From Cannabis sativa (Eukaryota > Streptophyta > Magnoliopsida > Rosales > Cannabaceae): DNA of 64,000 nt. The translations under genes were made by a program, and so were the position numbers. Shown piece after piece: positions 56,417 to 64,000 of the stretch. Each line of letters opens with the position of its first letter. Within the stretch, counting starts at the first letter, position 1. The stretch spans positions 28,223,280-28,287,279 of the forward strand of contig NC_083605.1 in assembly GCF_029168945.1 (NCBI RefSeq). The letters are read 5' to 3'. A model generated the notes under the pieces. The model made no database searches. It had not been told where the DNA came from and saw only the letters and a list, made by a program, of their open reading frames with translations.

Positions 56417-59400
56417 TTGATATGTTGTAGTGCCAATATGAATAACCCTCATCCCGATCCACTCCTAGTTAGTATCTTTGCAAAAGAACTCAATAGTGTG
56501 AAAATGCATCCTGGTAGTTGCATTAACTCGCACCTATTGTTGATGAATCTGAAATTCCAAAAGGCAAATCTACTAGGAATTGATTTATCAAAGGAACAAT
56601 GGGTAAAACTCATACTTTATAGTCTTCCTCAGGAGTATAACAGTTTTGTTCTATATTATTTATTGAACAATCCTGACTCCTCCGACATGGACAAACTCGA
56701 GTCTGAGTTGAGGGCCCATGAGCGGGATCTGATTGCAATGAGACCTCCTAGCATTGCAAGCTTTAATCAGAGGAAGAAGATTAAGCATGAGGGCTCTAAC
56801 AAAGCTGCTTCTTCAAGTACAATTATCAGACATCATGTTCTATGTGCGAATTGTAATGGAAAGGGACATAAAGAAGAACAATGTCCCAGGCTTCTAGACA
56901 ATTCAAACGAAGGTGATGCTTTTGTATTTGAATCATGTGTTTTAGAGAACGACAAATCCTCCTGGATTGTTGATTCTGGATCTACTAACCATGTATGTTC
57001 TTCATTGCAGCTGCTTGAAACTTGGGAGAATCTTCACCCAGATGAGTTAAAGCTTAAAGTTGGAAATGGCGAGTTGGTATCAGTTAAAGCAAGAGGAACA
57101 GCCCGAATCAAATTTAGTTCTAAGAAGTTTTTACTTTTAGAGAATGTTTTATATATTCCTAATTTTAGTAGAAACTTGATTAGTGTTTCATGTTTACAGA
57201 CACAATTTTATATATTGAATTTTTCGAGTTCAAATTGTTCAATTTCTCGTAATGGATTTCATATATGTGTTGCAAACATGGAACGAGGGCTTTATGTTTT
57301 AAGACCTGATACTCAAATCTCACTAAATACTGAACTTTTCAATGTAGCTAAACCTAGAAGCCTTAAGAGAAAAGAGATTGATAATGATGATCAAACTTAT
57401 CTATGGCATTTACGTTTAGGTCATATAGGTTTTGATAGACTCAATAGGCTAACCAAAGACGGTCCATTGAAAAATGTCGTCTTAGGAGAACTGCCAGTTT
57501 GCGAGTCTTGCCTAGAAGGAAAAATGACCAAACGTTCTTTCTCTGCAAAGGGAGAGCGTGCCAAAGAACCCCTAGGGTTAGTACATTCAGATGTTTGCGG
57601 ACCGCTGAATGTAAAAGCCAGAGGAGGTTATGAGTATTTCGTCACTTTCATTGACGATTTCTCTAGATATAGTTTTCTTTACCTAATGCAAAAGAAATCT
57701 GAAACGTTTGAAAAGTTTCAGGAATTTCATGCGTTGGCTCAAAACCAATTGGGTAAAACATTAAAGATCTTGCGAACTGATAGGGGTGGAGAATATATGG
57801 ATATGCAGTTCAAGGATCATTTAATTGAACTTGGAACTGAATCCCAATATACTGCCCCAAGCACTCCACAGCAGAATGGAGTTGCAGAAAGAAGAAATCG
57901 CACTCTCTTAGAAATGGTTAGGTCTATGCTGAGTTATTCAACTCTGTCTACGTCCTTCTGGGGATATGCTATTCAAATGGCAAACGACATTTTAAATGTT
58001 GTTCCATCTAAAGCAGTCCCTAAGACACCCGTCGAACTATGGAATGGTCGCACACCTAGTTTGCGCCATTATAGGATTTGGGGGTGCCCTGCTCACGTCT
58101 TAAGAAAGAAAGAAGGCAAACTGGAATCGCGAACTGAGGTTTGCATGTTTGTCGGAAATTCTAAAGAGACTAGGGGTGGACTATTCTATAGTTACAAGGA
58201 TAACAAAGTATTTGTTTCTACAAATGCTACTTTCCTTGAAGACAACTATATGAAAGACAACAAACCGAAAAGTGAAATTGTATTAGAGGAAATGCTCACA
58301 GATACTGTTCCTTCAAATGTACCATCTTCTTCTACTCAAGAAGAGGAACATCCCACTCCCTCAGTTGTAGCAACTGAGAAAACTACTACTAAAGCTCCTG
58401 TTCAGAAAGTCACCGCTCCTCGTCGTAGTGGGAGGGTTTCTACAAAACCATCTCGTTATGGCTTGGATGGTGAAGTCAATATGGTCGTTGGTGACGGTAT
58501 TGATGACGACCCATTGACCTATAAACAGGCAATGGCAAGTCCACAACGGAAGCGGTGGTCAGCCGGTATGGATTCAGAAATGGATTCCATGAAAAAGAAC
58601 AAAGTCTGGGAATATGTAGAACCACCTGAAGATTTTCGTCCAATTGGATGTAAATGGGTCTACAAGAAGAAAAGAGGTGCTGGAGGCGAAGTCGAAACTT
58701 TCAAAGCTAGACTGGTCGCCAAGGGTTATACCCAAAGAGAAGGTGTGGACTATGACGAAACTTTTAGTCCTGTTGCCATGCTCAAATCCATCCGAATTCT
58801 TCTCTCCATAGCTGCCGCTTTGGATTATGAAATTTGGCAAATGGATGTCAAGACAGCCTTTCTTAATGGGCTTCTTGAAGAAACCATCTATATGGAGCAA
58901 CCAGAAGGTTATGTTCTTCCTGGGCAGGACAATAAAGTTTGCAAATTAAATAGATCCATATATGGGCTTAAGCAAGCTTCTCGCTCATGGAACAAAAGGT
59001 TTGATGAGATCATCAAGACCTACGGCTTTCATCAGAATGAAGATGAACCTTGTGTTTACCAACTCAAGGAAAACCAAGTAGTAGTATTCCTGGTCCTTTA
59101 TGTTGATGACATTTTGATCATTGGAAACAATGTCAAGAAAATGACTCACATCAAGGAATGGCTTGACACTCAATTCGACATGAAAGACTTGGGTGAGGCA
59201 GCCTATGTTCTTGGTATTCAGATTGTCAGAAACCGGAAGAACAGATCCCTTGCTCTCTCTCAAACAGCTTACATTGACAAAATTCTAGAGAGATTTTCCA
59301 TGACCAATACCAAAGGGGCAAACATGCCCTCTAGACATGGTATCCGTCTATCTAAGGAACAGTGTCCTACTGATCCTCAAGAGATAGAAGACATGGCAAA

Positions 59401-59629
59401 AATTCCTTATGCTTCTGCAGTTGGAAGTCTAATGTATGCTATGCTATGCACTAGACCTGACATCTGCTATGCAGTTGGAATCGTGAGCAGGTATCAGTCA
59501 AATCCAGGAAGGGTACATTGGAATGCTGTTAAGTATATTTTGAAATACTTAAAGAATACAAGAGATTATGTATTAGTCTACAAGGGTGGTGCTTTAAATC
59601 CCTTAGGCTATACAGACTCAGATTTCTAG
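56417..59629 (+). CDS. Copia Gag-Pol polyprotein up to a stop in RNase H
   Basis: 1,070 residues. The Gag part is short (about 140 residues before the zinc knuckle, against 220-250 usual), with a knuckle C143-x2-C146-x4-H151-x4-C156. Protease D186-S187-G188 ('IVDSGSTNH'). Pre-integrase 'WHLRLGHIGFDRL' near 330. Integrase catalytic D392 ('VHSDVCGPL'), D455 ('LRTDRGGEY') and E491 ('NGVAERRNRT'), x35 between the last two. RT: 'VAKGYTQREGVDYDETFSPV', D810 ('MDVKTAFLNG') and YVDD at 895-898. The frame ends 'YTDSDF' followed by TAG (59627-59629). All RT and integrase active-site residues are present. It encodes virus-like particle protein, processing, cDNA synthesis and integration functions in the cytoplasm and nucleus. 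The start is the first Met of the frame; the true Gag start may be upstream and lost. Confidence 0.93.
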   Translation: MICCSANMNNPHPDPLLVSIFAKELNSVKMHPGSCINSHLLLMNLKFQKANLLGIDLSKEQWVKLILYSLPQEYNSFVLYYLLNNPDSSDMDKLESELRAHERDLIAMRPPSIASFNQRKKIKHEGSNKAASSSTIIRHHVLCANCNGKGHKEEQCPRLLDNSNEGDAFVFESCVLENDKSSWIVDSGSTNHVCSSLQLLETWENLHPDELKLKVGNGELVSVKARGTARIKFSSKKFLLLENVLYIPNFSRNLISVSCLQTQFYILNFSSSNCSISRNGFHICVANMERGLYVLRPDTQISLNTELFNVAKPRSLKRKEIDNDDQTYLWHLRLGHIGFDRLNRLTKDGPLKNVVLGELPVCESCLEGKMTKRSFSAKGERAKEPLGLVHSDVCGPLNVKARGGYEYFVTFIDDFSRYSFLYLMQKKSETFEKFQEFHALAQNQLGKTLKILRTDRGGEYMDMQFKDHLIELGTESQYTAPSTPQQNGVAERRNRTLLEMVRSMLSYSTLSTSFWGYAIQMANDILNVVPSKAVPKTPVELWNGRTPSLRHYRIWGCPAHVLRKKEGKLESRTEVCMFVGNSKETRGGLFYSYKDNKVFVSTNATFLEDNYMKDNKPKSEIVLEEMLTDTVPSNVPSSSTQEEEHPTPSVVATEKTTTKAPVQKVTAPRRSGRVSTKPSRYGLDGEVNMVVGDGIDDDPLTYKQAMASPQRKRWSAGMDSEMDSMKKNKVWEYVEPPEDFRPIGCKWVYKKKRGAGGEVETFKARLVAKGYTQREGVDYDETFSPVAMLKSIRILLSIAAALDYEIWQMDVKTAFLNGLLEETIYMEQPEGYVLPGQDNKVCKLNRSIYGLKQASRSWNKRFDEIIKTYGFHQNEDEPCVYQLKENQVVVFLVLYVDDILIIGNNVKKMTHIKEWLDTQFDMKDLGEAAYVLGIQIVRNRKNRSLALSQTAYIDKILERFSMTNTKGANMPSRHGIRLSKEQCPTDPQEIEDMAKIPYASAVGSLMYAMLCTRPDICYAVGIVSRYQSNPGRVHWNAVKYILKYLKNTRDYVLVYKGGALNPLGYTDSDF

Positions 59630-60076
59630 GGATGTCTTGAAGACAGGAAATCTACATCTGGGATGGTGTTTACTCTTGGGGGTGGAGCAGTGGTTTGGAG
59701 AAGTGCTAAACAAACTGCGATTTCGGATTCTACCATGGAGGCAGAATACATAGCTGCGGCTGAAGCAGCTAAAGAGGTTGTCTGGCTTAGGAAGTTCTTC
59801 ACCAGTCTTGGTGTAGTTCCTGGAATGGAAAGGCCTCTAGTCCTGCTTTGTGATAACACTGGAGCTATAGCCAACAGTAAGGAACCTCGGAGCCACAAGA
59901 GAAGTAAGCACATAGAGAGAAAGTATCATATTATCAGAGAATATGTGGCAAGAGGGGATGTACTGGTGGAGAAAGTGGATACGCAGGATAACTTGGCTGA
60001 TCCATTCACCAAAGTCTTGGCAGTAACTTCATTCGAAAAGCACCGTCTGAATTTAGGATTAATTGAAATGTACTGA
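59630..60076 (+). CDS. Copia RNase H, remainder after the in-frame stop
   Basis: Same phase as the preceding polyprotein (59663 minus 56417 is 1,082 codons), so only the single TAG at 59627-59629 interrupts the product. It reads '[11 protein letters not shown]', '[20 protein letters not shown]' (catalytic Glu), '[13 protein letters not shown]' (catalytic Asp), '[16 protein letters not shown]' and '[11 protein letters not shown]', ending 'GLIEMY'. Without read-through, the polyprotein lacks most of RNase H, needed to remove RNA from the cDNA hybrid. The first catalytic Asp lies before the stop. Confidence 0.9.
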   Translation, partial: GCLEDRKSTSGMVFTLGGGAVVWRSAKQTAISDSTMEAEYIAAAEAAKEVVWLRKFFTSLGVVPGMERPLVLLCDNTGAIANSKEPRSHKRSKHIERKYHIIREYVARGDVLVEKVDTQDNLADPFTKVLAVTSFEKHRLNLGLIEMY

Positions 60077-60089
60077 TTTGTTTTATATT

Positions 60090-60105
60090 AGTGCAAGTGG
60101 GAGTT
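60090..60105 (+). other. Polypurine tract
   Basis: AGTGCAAGTGGGAGTT directly before the 3' LTR; same sequence on the minus strand at 13241-13256. Confidence 0.85.
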
Positions 60106-61985
60106 TGTTGGGTTTTATGCCCTAAATAAAACTCAGTTTCAATGTAATCCAGATTATTCAATATCAATAAAGTAACAGAAGTAATTTTTCATTCACTTGT
60201 GTATGTTTTGGTTCACTTAATCAATTGCTTGTCTATTTGATTTATAAATTCATCCAAACCCTTTTCACATACTTGATCATGTTTATTGTGTTGTCAACAC
60301 AGTGAAAAATAAACATGACTATGTGAATAAAGTATTCCTAGATTTATCAGAACACTGGGTTTCACTGATATGACAATCTACAACAGAGTTTACTTACATT
60401 TGGAGAAATGTTATGTTCTTTCCAGAACATAGGTTAAAGTAAAGCTCAGGTTGGATGCATGGAGTATGCATTGGAATGGACCGATATTGAACTTTGAATT
60501 AGATTTTGAAACTTACCGTAAACATCTATTCAATTCAATATCATAAGTTGATCCTAGATCACATGATCGAAATCCTGATATGGTTAGGCTTAATTTCAAG
60601 AGTATTATTCGTGTTCTTTGATTTGTTAGTTAAGCCTAATCTTTAGTCTGGGCAATACATACATTTTGGGAACACGGTAGTGCGATTGAGTGGGAGCGCT
60701 AACATAAATATGGAATCTATAGCTTCTATCTGGCGAATAGTAAGCAAAGGGTGATTTCCTTCGAGCTTAACCAAACGAGATAAATGATTGAGTACTCATT
60801 TCACTTAGTTGGAATATCATTTATACAGGGTTAAGTGTTTTAAGGATAAAATACATTGTAGGGTGTTACGGTAATTTTAAGTCCTTTTACAATGTAAATC
60901 ATCCATATAGAGGATCATTGATCACATTAGGATTATAACAATGGATAACTAATAATGTGTCTATATGGTGGAACATATAGAGCATTCTATATACTGAGAG
61001 TGCAATTCTGAGTTCTATGTGTGGATTCAACGAAGAATTAATAAGTCGCTTGAATTTAGGTGGTAAATTCTAGATCTGCTTATTGGAAGCTCGGATATAT
61101 AGACCCATGGTCCCCTCACTAGTTGAGATGATATTACTTGTAAGACTCATTTAATTGATTTTAATTAATCAATTAAAAATTCTCAAGATGGACTTGTCTA
61201 TTTGAGATTTTATCACTTATTAAGGGCAAAACAGTAAATAGAGATTTTGAAGGGCATATTTATTAATTAGGAAACTTTAATTAGCTTCATTATTAATAAT
61301 ATAAATGATAATATATTATTTGATAATTATTTTTAATTATTAAATAATTAGATTTGTCATTAATATGGTTGAACAATGGAATTGGCAGTTTTTCACAAAA
61401 CAGGAAACTATCAGTGTAGGAAAAGGAAAGTTGGAAAAGTGGCAAGCCTTGTTTCCACATTGCCTAGGCCGGCCACTTAGCTTCCTTTTCCCTTTGATTT
61501 TTTCAATTCCAAATGTCAATCATAGCCCTTGGTGGTCTTCTATAAATAGAAGGCAAAGGCTTCAGAGTTACACACAACTGTACAACCTTTTCACAGCATT
61601 ATTCTGAAAGAATTTTCTCTCAGAAAATTCTCTCTGAGCCGCCACCCTCTCTCTCTCTATTCCTTCACTGTTTCGAAATGTATAAGTGCTAGAGTAGTGC
61701 CCACACACATCAAGTAATACCTCAATCATAGTGAGGAAGGCTGTGTAGAATTCAGAAACAACAAAGAAGGACTTTCGGGCTCAGATCTTGATTATACTCT
61801 GCTACAGAAAGGAATCAAGGGTTAGAGATCTGAGTGGGAGGAGACATATATTCCGCTGCAATCACTGTAAGATTTCTGATACTCTTATATGTTTAATTTC
61901 ATATCGTTTTAGAAGTTCATATTTAGGTTGTTAAATCAACATACTTGTGAGTAGATCTAAGTTCCTGGTAAAATAACTTCCAACA
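60106..61985 (+). repeat. 3' LTR of the complete Angela-type element
   Basis: 1,880 bp, nearly identical to 51946-53824. The one length difference is near 61047 ('aagtcgcttgaa' against 'aagtcagtgaa'). TATA box at 61541-61548. Confidence 0.93.
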
Positions 61986-61989
61986 CTTT

Positions 61990-62355
61990 CATGCACAAAA
62001 AACTACGTGCATGCAAGAGTCATGTTAAATTTTTATATGGAAAACTTCGGCTTCTGCGAGGGAAGGCTAAAGTTGCATAGAAATTCAAGTAATGACTTCG
62101 CTTTAAAAGACCAAAGGGTGAAACATCACTGGGCGTGTGACAGACTTCAAGTAGTCCTTCTCTTCTAGAAAGGAGGATTGAAGAGTGTCATATCCCCAGT
62201 GATTTTTCATGCACAAAAAACTAAGTCCATACAAGAGTCATGTTGAAATTTTATGTGGCAAACTTCAGCTTCCGCGAGGGAAGGCTAAAGTTGCATAAAA
62301 ATTCAAGCAATGACTTCACTTTAAAAGACCAAAGGGTGAAATATCATTGGGTGGA
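61990..62355. repeat. 218-bp tandem repeat, units 2 and 3
   Basis: Unit 2 is 61990-62207. Unit 3 is 62208 to about 62355, ending after 'gaccaaagggtgaaatatcat'. Both begin catgcacaaaaaacta. Continues unit 1 at 51726-51945 across the insertion. Confidence 0.88.
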
Positions 62356-63339
62356 CACTGCACATGTTTCTATCTTTCTTCAACTCTCAATGAAAGTACC
62401 GAATGTTTATCGAGATTTTTGGCAACCGAATATCTTAGAGCTTAAGAAAGAAGTAATAGAATAAATAACTAATTTGAGATTTTTATGTGGTTCAGGCGTT
62501 AATTATCCTTAGTGGATGAGTCCATCTTATTAGGCTCATTAGTCAGTAAATATGAGTACAGATATATATACAATGGACTAGAACTCTTTATTCCTCTCGT
62601 TCTTCTTATAGAAGAAGAAACTTAGTAGGAATGTTCTTGTAAGGTTTTTCCTTATGCCGATAGTATATTTTCTATTTTCCAAAAGTCCCCCTATCTTAGC
62701 AAATTCATGGATATTTTTGGGCAGCTTCCCTCCATGCGCGTGCTTGAATTGATCATCTTTGGGTGAGATCCAACTCTTAGTTTGGTAGGTGGCCATTTAA
62801 CCATATGGCATTTAAGGGTGCCAGATTGTACTGGTTGGGTATCATACATGTGTTGTCCCAGGGTTTTCCTTTTTGAATTTCCTTTGTTAATGGACGTTGG
62901 ATCATTCAGTTAGGTACGATCGTGTGTGCATGCTCCGTACTACAGCGTATCGTGGGGGACAAACTCTAGCGCTGTACTTGAAAAAGCCTGGTTGTTCAAT
63001 TTGTAGTCTAATATGTATCAGCAGAGCTTTCGCAAAATGAAGTAATGGCTTGGTCAAACGTATTCCATGACACCTCTAGGCATTTGATGTGAAATCCATA
63101 CCCTTTGCGGGAGCTCTCGACTTCAGTCCTACGGGAGCGAATGGCTTCTATTCCTGGGAATGAGGAAGACCCTAGATTGCAAATACCCCCCGCATCGCTA
63201 ATTGGTAGGGAAGTCCCAATCACGGAAGCCCTTTCCACGAGCCAGGGCCAGTTTTATCTTAACCTTTCTTGATTAGGATTCACGTTTTGAGCTTACAAAA
63301 AATTGGACAACAGGTACGGTTGTCCAGAGTTTTTTTTAT
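62356..63339. other. Possible Tat LTR and leader edge; otherwise unrecognised
   Basis: Bases 62384-62400 (actctcaatgaaagtacc) match the leader segment next to the Tat LTR at 44754-44771. They are followed at a similar distance by an AT-rich part and 'tatgtggttcaggcgttaat' (62483-62502), which resembles the R/U5 block of Tat-group LTRs. This could be the 5' LTR (minus strand) of a different Tat family. The far end could not be found. Confidence 0.3.
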
Positions 63340-63437
63340 GGCTTGGAACTTGCCAAGAACTCAACCTTTTGGCTTAGAACCTACCAGGGACTCTGTCTTT
63401 TTGGCTTGGAACCTACTAGGGACTCTGCCTTGCCTTG
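63340..63437. repeat. 31-32-bp tandem repeat, three copies
   Basis: Units start at 63340, 63371 and 63403 with 'ggctt(g/a)gaac' followed by 'ctac(c/t)agggactctg' in the last two. The first unit is more diverged. Confidence 0.75.
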
Positions 63438-64000
63438 AAGATTTAGCCCGATACGCGATTTCTTTAGGAACTATGTCCATTTATTCTCTGGCTATACAGT
63501 TCTTGTAGGGCCTTGACCTTATGCATTTAAACTAATTTTTAATTCATATTCGGGCTTGAAGCTTTCATGTTCTTGATTTGGCCTAAAGCACTCTATTTTT
63601 GAACACTACTAGTGTTTAACCTTAAAGCCTTTTACTATGGACATATGATCATCCTGGCTATCTTCTTATGGTCTTGAATGTATTCAGATTTACTTTTCTT
63701 TATGTCAAGCTAAGGTATACATGCACTTGACTTAGAGGTAGTTTAGTAGCTTATTCTAATCGTTGAAATTTCTTTGCATAAGTTTTCCATGCTAGTTCAA
63801 TGCATTGTACGGTGTAGGTGCCCCCAACTGAGCACACAGACTTACAGTCAGTTGGTCACTTACAATTCACGAAGTTTTATAGACCTTGCCTAAAATTTTC
63901 TCGGGGGTGCTCCCGGGTGTACGCATGTGGAACTGAGAAAGAGTAACTTTAAGAAGTTATCTTTGTTAGCAAGTGGTTTAGACACAATTAGTCTTACGTG
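63438..64000 (-). other. Tat-like 3' region, no gene seen
   Basis: The block at 63815-63865 ('ggtgtaggtgcccccaact' ... 'ttggtcactta') is similar to 28658-28707 in the 3' region of the first Tat element and also folds into a hairpin (CCAACTGA 63824-63831 with TCAGTTGG 63848-63855). Continues beyond the window. Confidence 0.45.

Larger units (their letters stand above)
51946..61985 (+). mobile_element. Angela-type Copia retrotransposon, complete
   Basis: 10,040 bp on the plus strand with target duplication CTTTC (51941-51945 and 61986-61990). The LTRs at 51946-53824 (1,879 bp) and 60106-61985 (1,880 bp) differ at about eight positions by eye, so insertion is recent. It has a primer site for initiator-Met tRNA, a 2.6-kb leader, gag-pol in the Copia order (Gag, protease, integrase, RT, RNase H) and a polypurine tract. 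Long LTRs starting TGTTGGGTTTTATGCCCTAA and an 'aagtgggag' tract before the LTR fit the Angela/BARE lineage. One in-frame stop in RNase H and a short Gag suggest it is no longer autonomous. Confidence 0.93.
45685..64000 (-). mobile_element. Second Tat-like Gypsy element, fragments between younger insertions
   Basis: After removing the Angela-type insertions, the stretches 45685-46789, 48653-49006, 50881-51940 and 61991-64000 join into one sequence. The join is supported by target duplications at each insertion. It begins with a plus-strand antisense ORF as in the first Tat element and continues with non-coding sequence and 218-bp tandem repeats. No gag or pol is seen inside the window. Its own pol would be expected further right on the minus strand, or it is a non-autonomous derivative. 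Confidence 0.5.

Noticed and set aside
53204..61607. Identical 80-codon frames at 53204-53446 and 61365-61607
   Set aside because: Same position in the paired LTRs, overlapping the TATA box and transcription start; not a gene.
62240..62464. 74-codon plus-strand frame
   Set aside because: Overlaps the third 218-bp repeat unit and the possible Tat leader edge; the equivalent frame is closed in units 1 and 2.
1..64000. tRNA or rRNA genes
   Set aside because: Only the 3'-end complements of initiator-Met tRNA at primer sites were seen; no cloverleaf or rRNA segment recognised.

Overview
The window is a block of nested transposable elements from a flowering plant, most likely a eudicot. The evidence is several plant retrotransposon lineages (Copia of Angela/BARE type, chromodomain Gypsy of Tekay/Del type, Gypsy of Tat/Retand type), a fragment of a plant CACTA transposase-type gene, plant MITEs, and initiator-Met tRNA primer sites. 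I recognise no ordinary host gene, rRNA or tRNA gene. I cannot name the species.

Layout. (1) 1-161: end of an Angela-type LTR, cut by the window edge. (2) 162-2861: AT-rich flank with an imperfect inverted repeat, a Mutator-like N-terminal fragment and an ATCGGAC-type minisatellite. (3) 2862-22771: a minus-strand Copia element arranged LTR-body-LTR-body-LTR inside one 5-bp target duplication (CAAAT). Its bodies keep only a broken RNase H end plus a long array of small hairpins. Its second body is split by (4) 11349-21608, a complete minus-strand Angela-type element (duplication GTAAC) with nearly identical LTRs but a decayed pol. (5) 22777-24617: flank with two MITE-like families. (6) 24618-26514: solo LTR (TGGAT) beside (7) 26544-27333, four exons of a CACTA TNP-type gene. 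(8) 27487-45684: a decayed minus-strand Tat/Retand element with a plus-strand antisense ORF at its 3' end. It is split by (9) 33970-43651, a complete minus-strand Tekay-type element (CCCTG) whose gag-pol carries three lesions. (10) 45685 to the end: pieces of a second Tat-like element with its own antisense ORF and 218-bp tandem repeats. These pieces are split by solo Angela LTRs at 46795-48647 (CTTCC) and 49012-50875 (TAGAA), and by (11) 51946-61985, a complete plus-strand Angela element (CTTTC).

Order of events, inferred from nesting and LTR similarity: the Tat, CACTA and MITE sequences are oldest. The tandem Copia and Tekay elements came later. The two complete Angela elements are youngest (LTR pairs differ at roughly 0.4 to 0.6 percent by eye). 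The two related Angela elements look like an autonomous/non-autonomous pair: one has a gag-pol broken by a single stop, while the other carries a dead pol but a conserved leader and fresh LTRs. All divergence figures are eye counts, not alignments.
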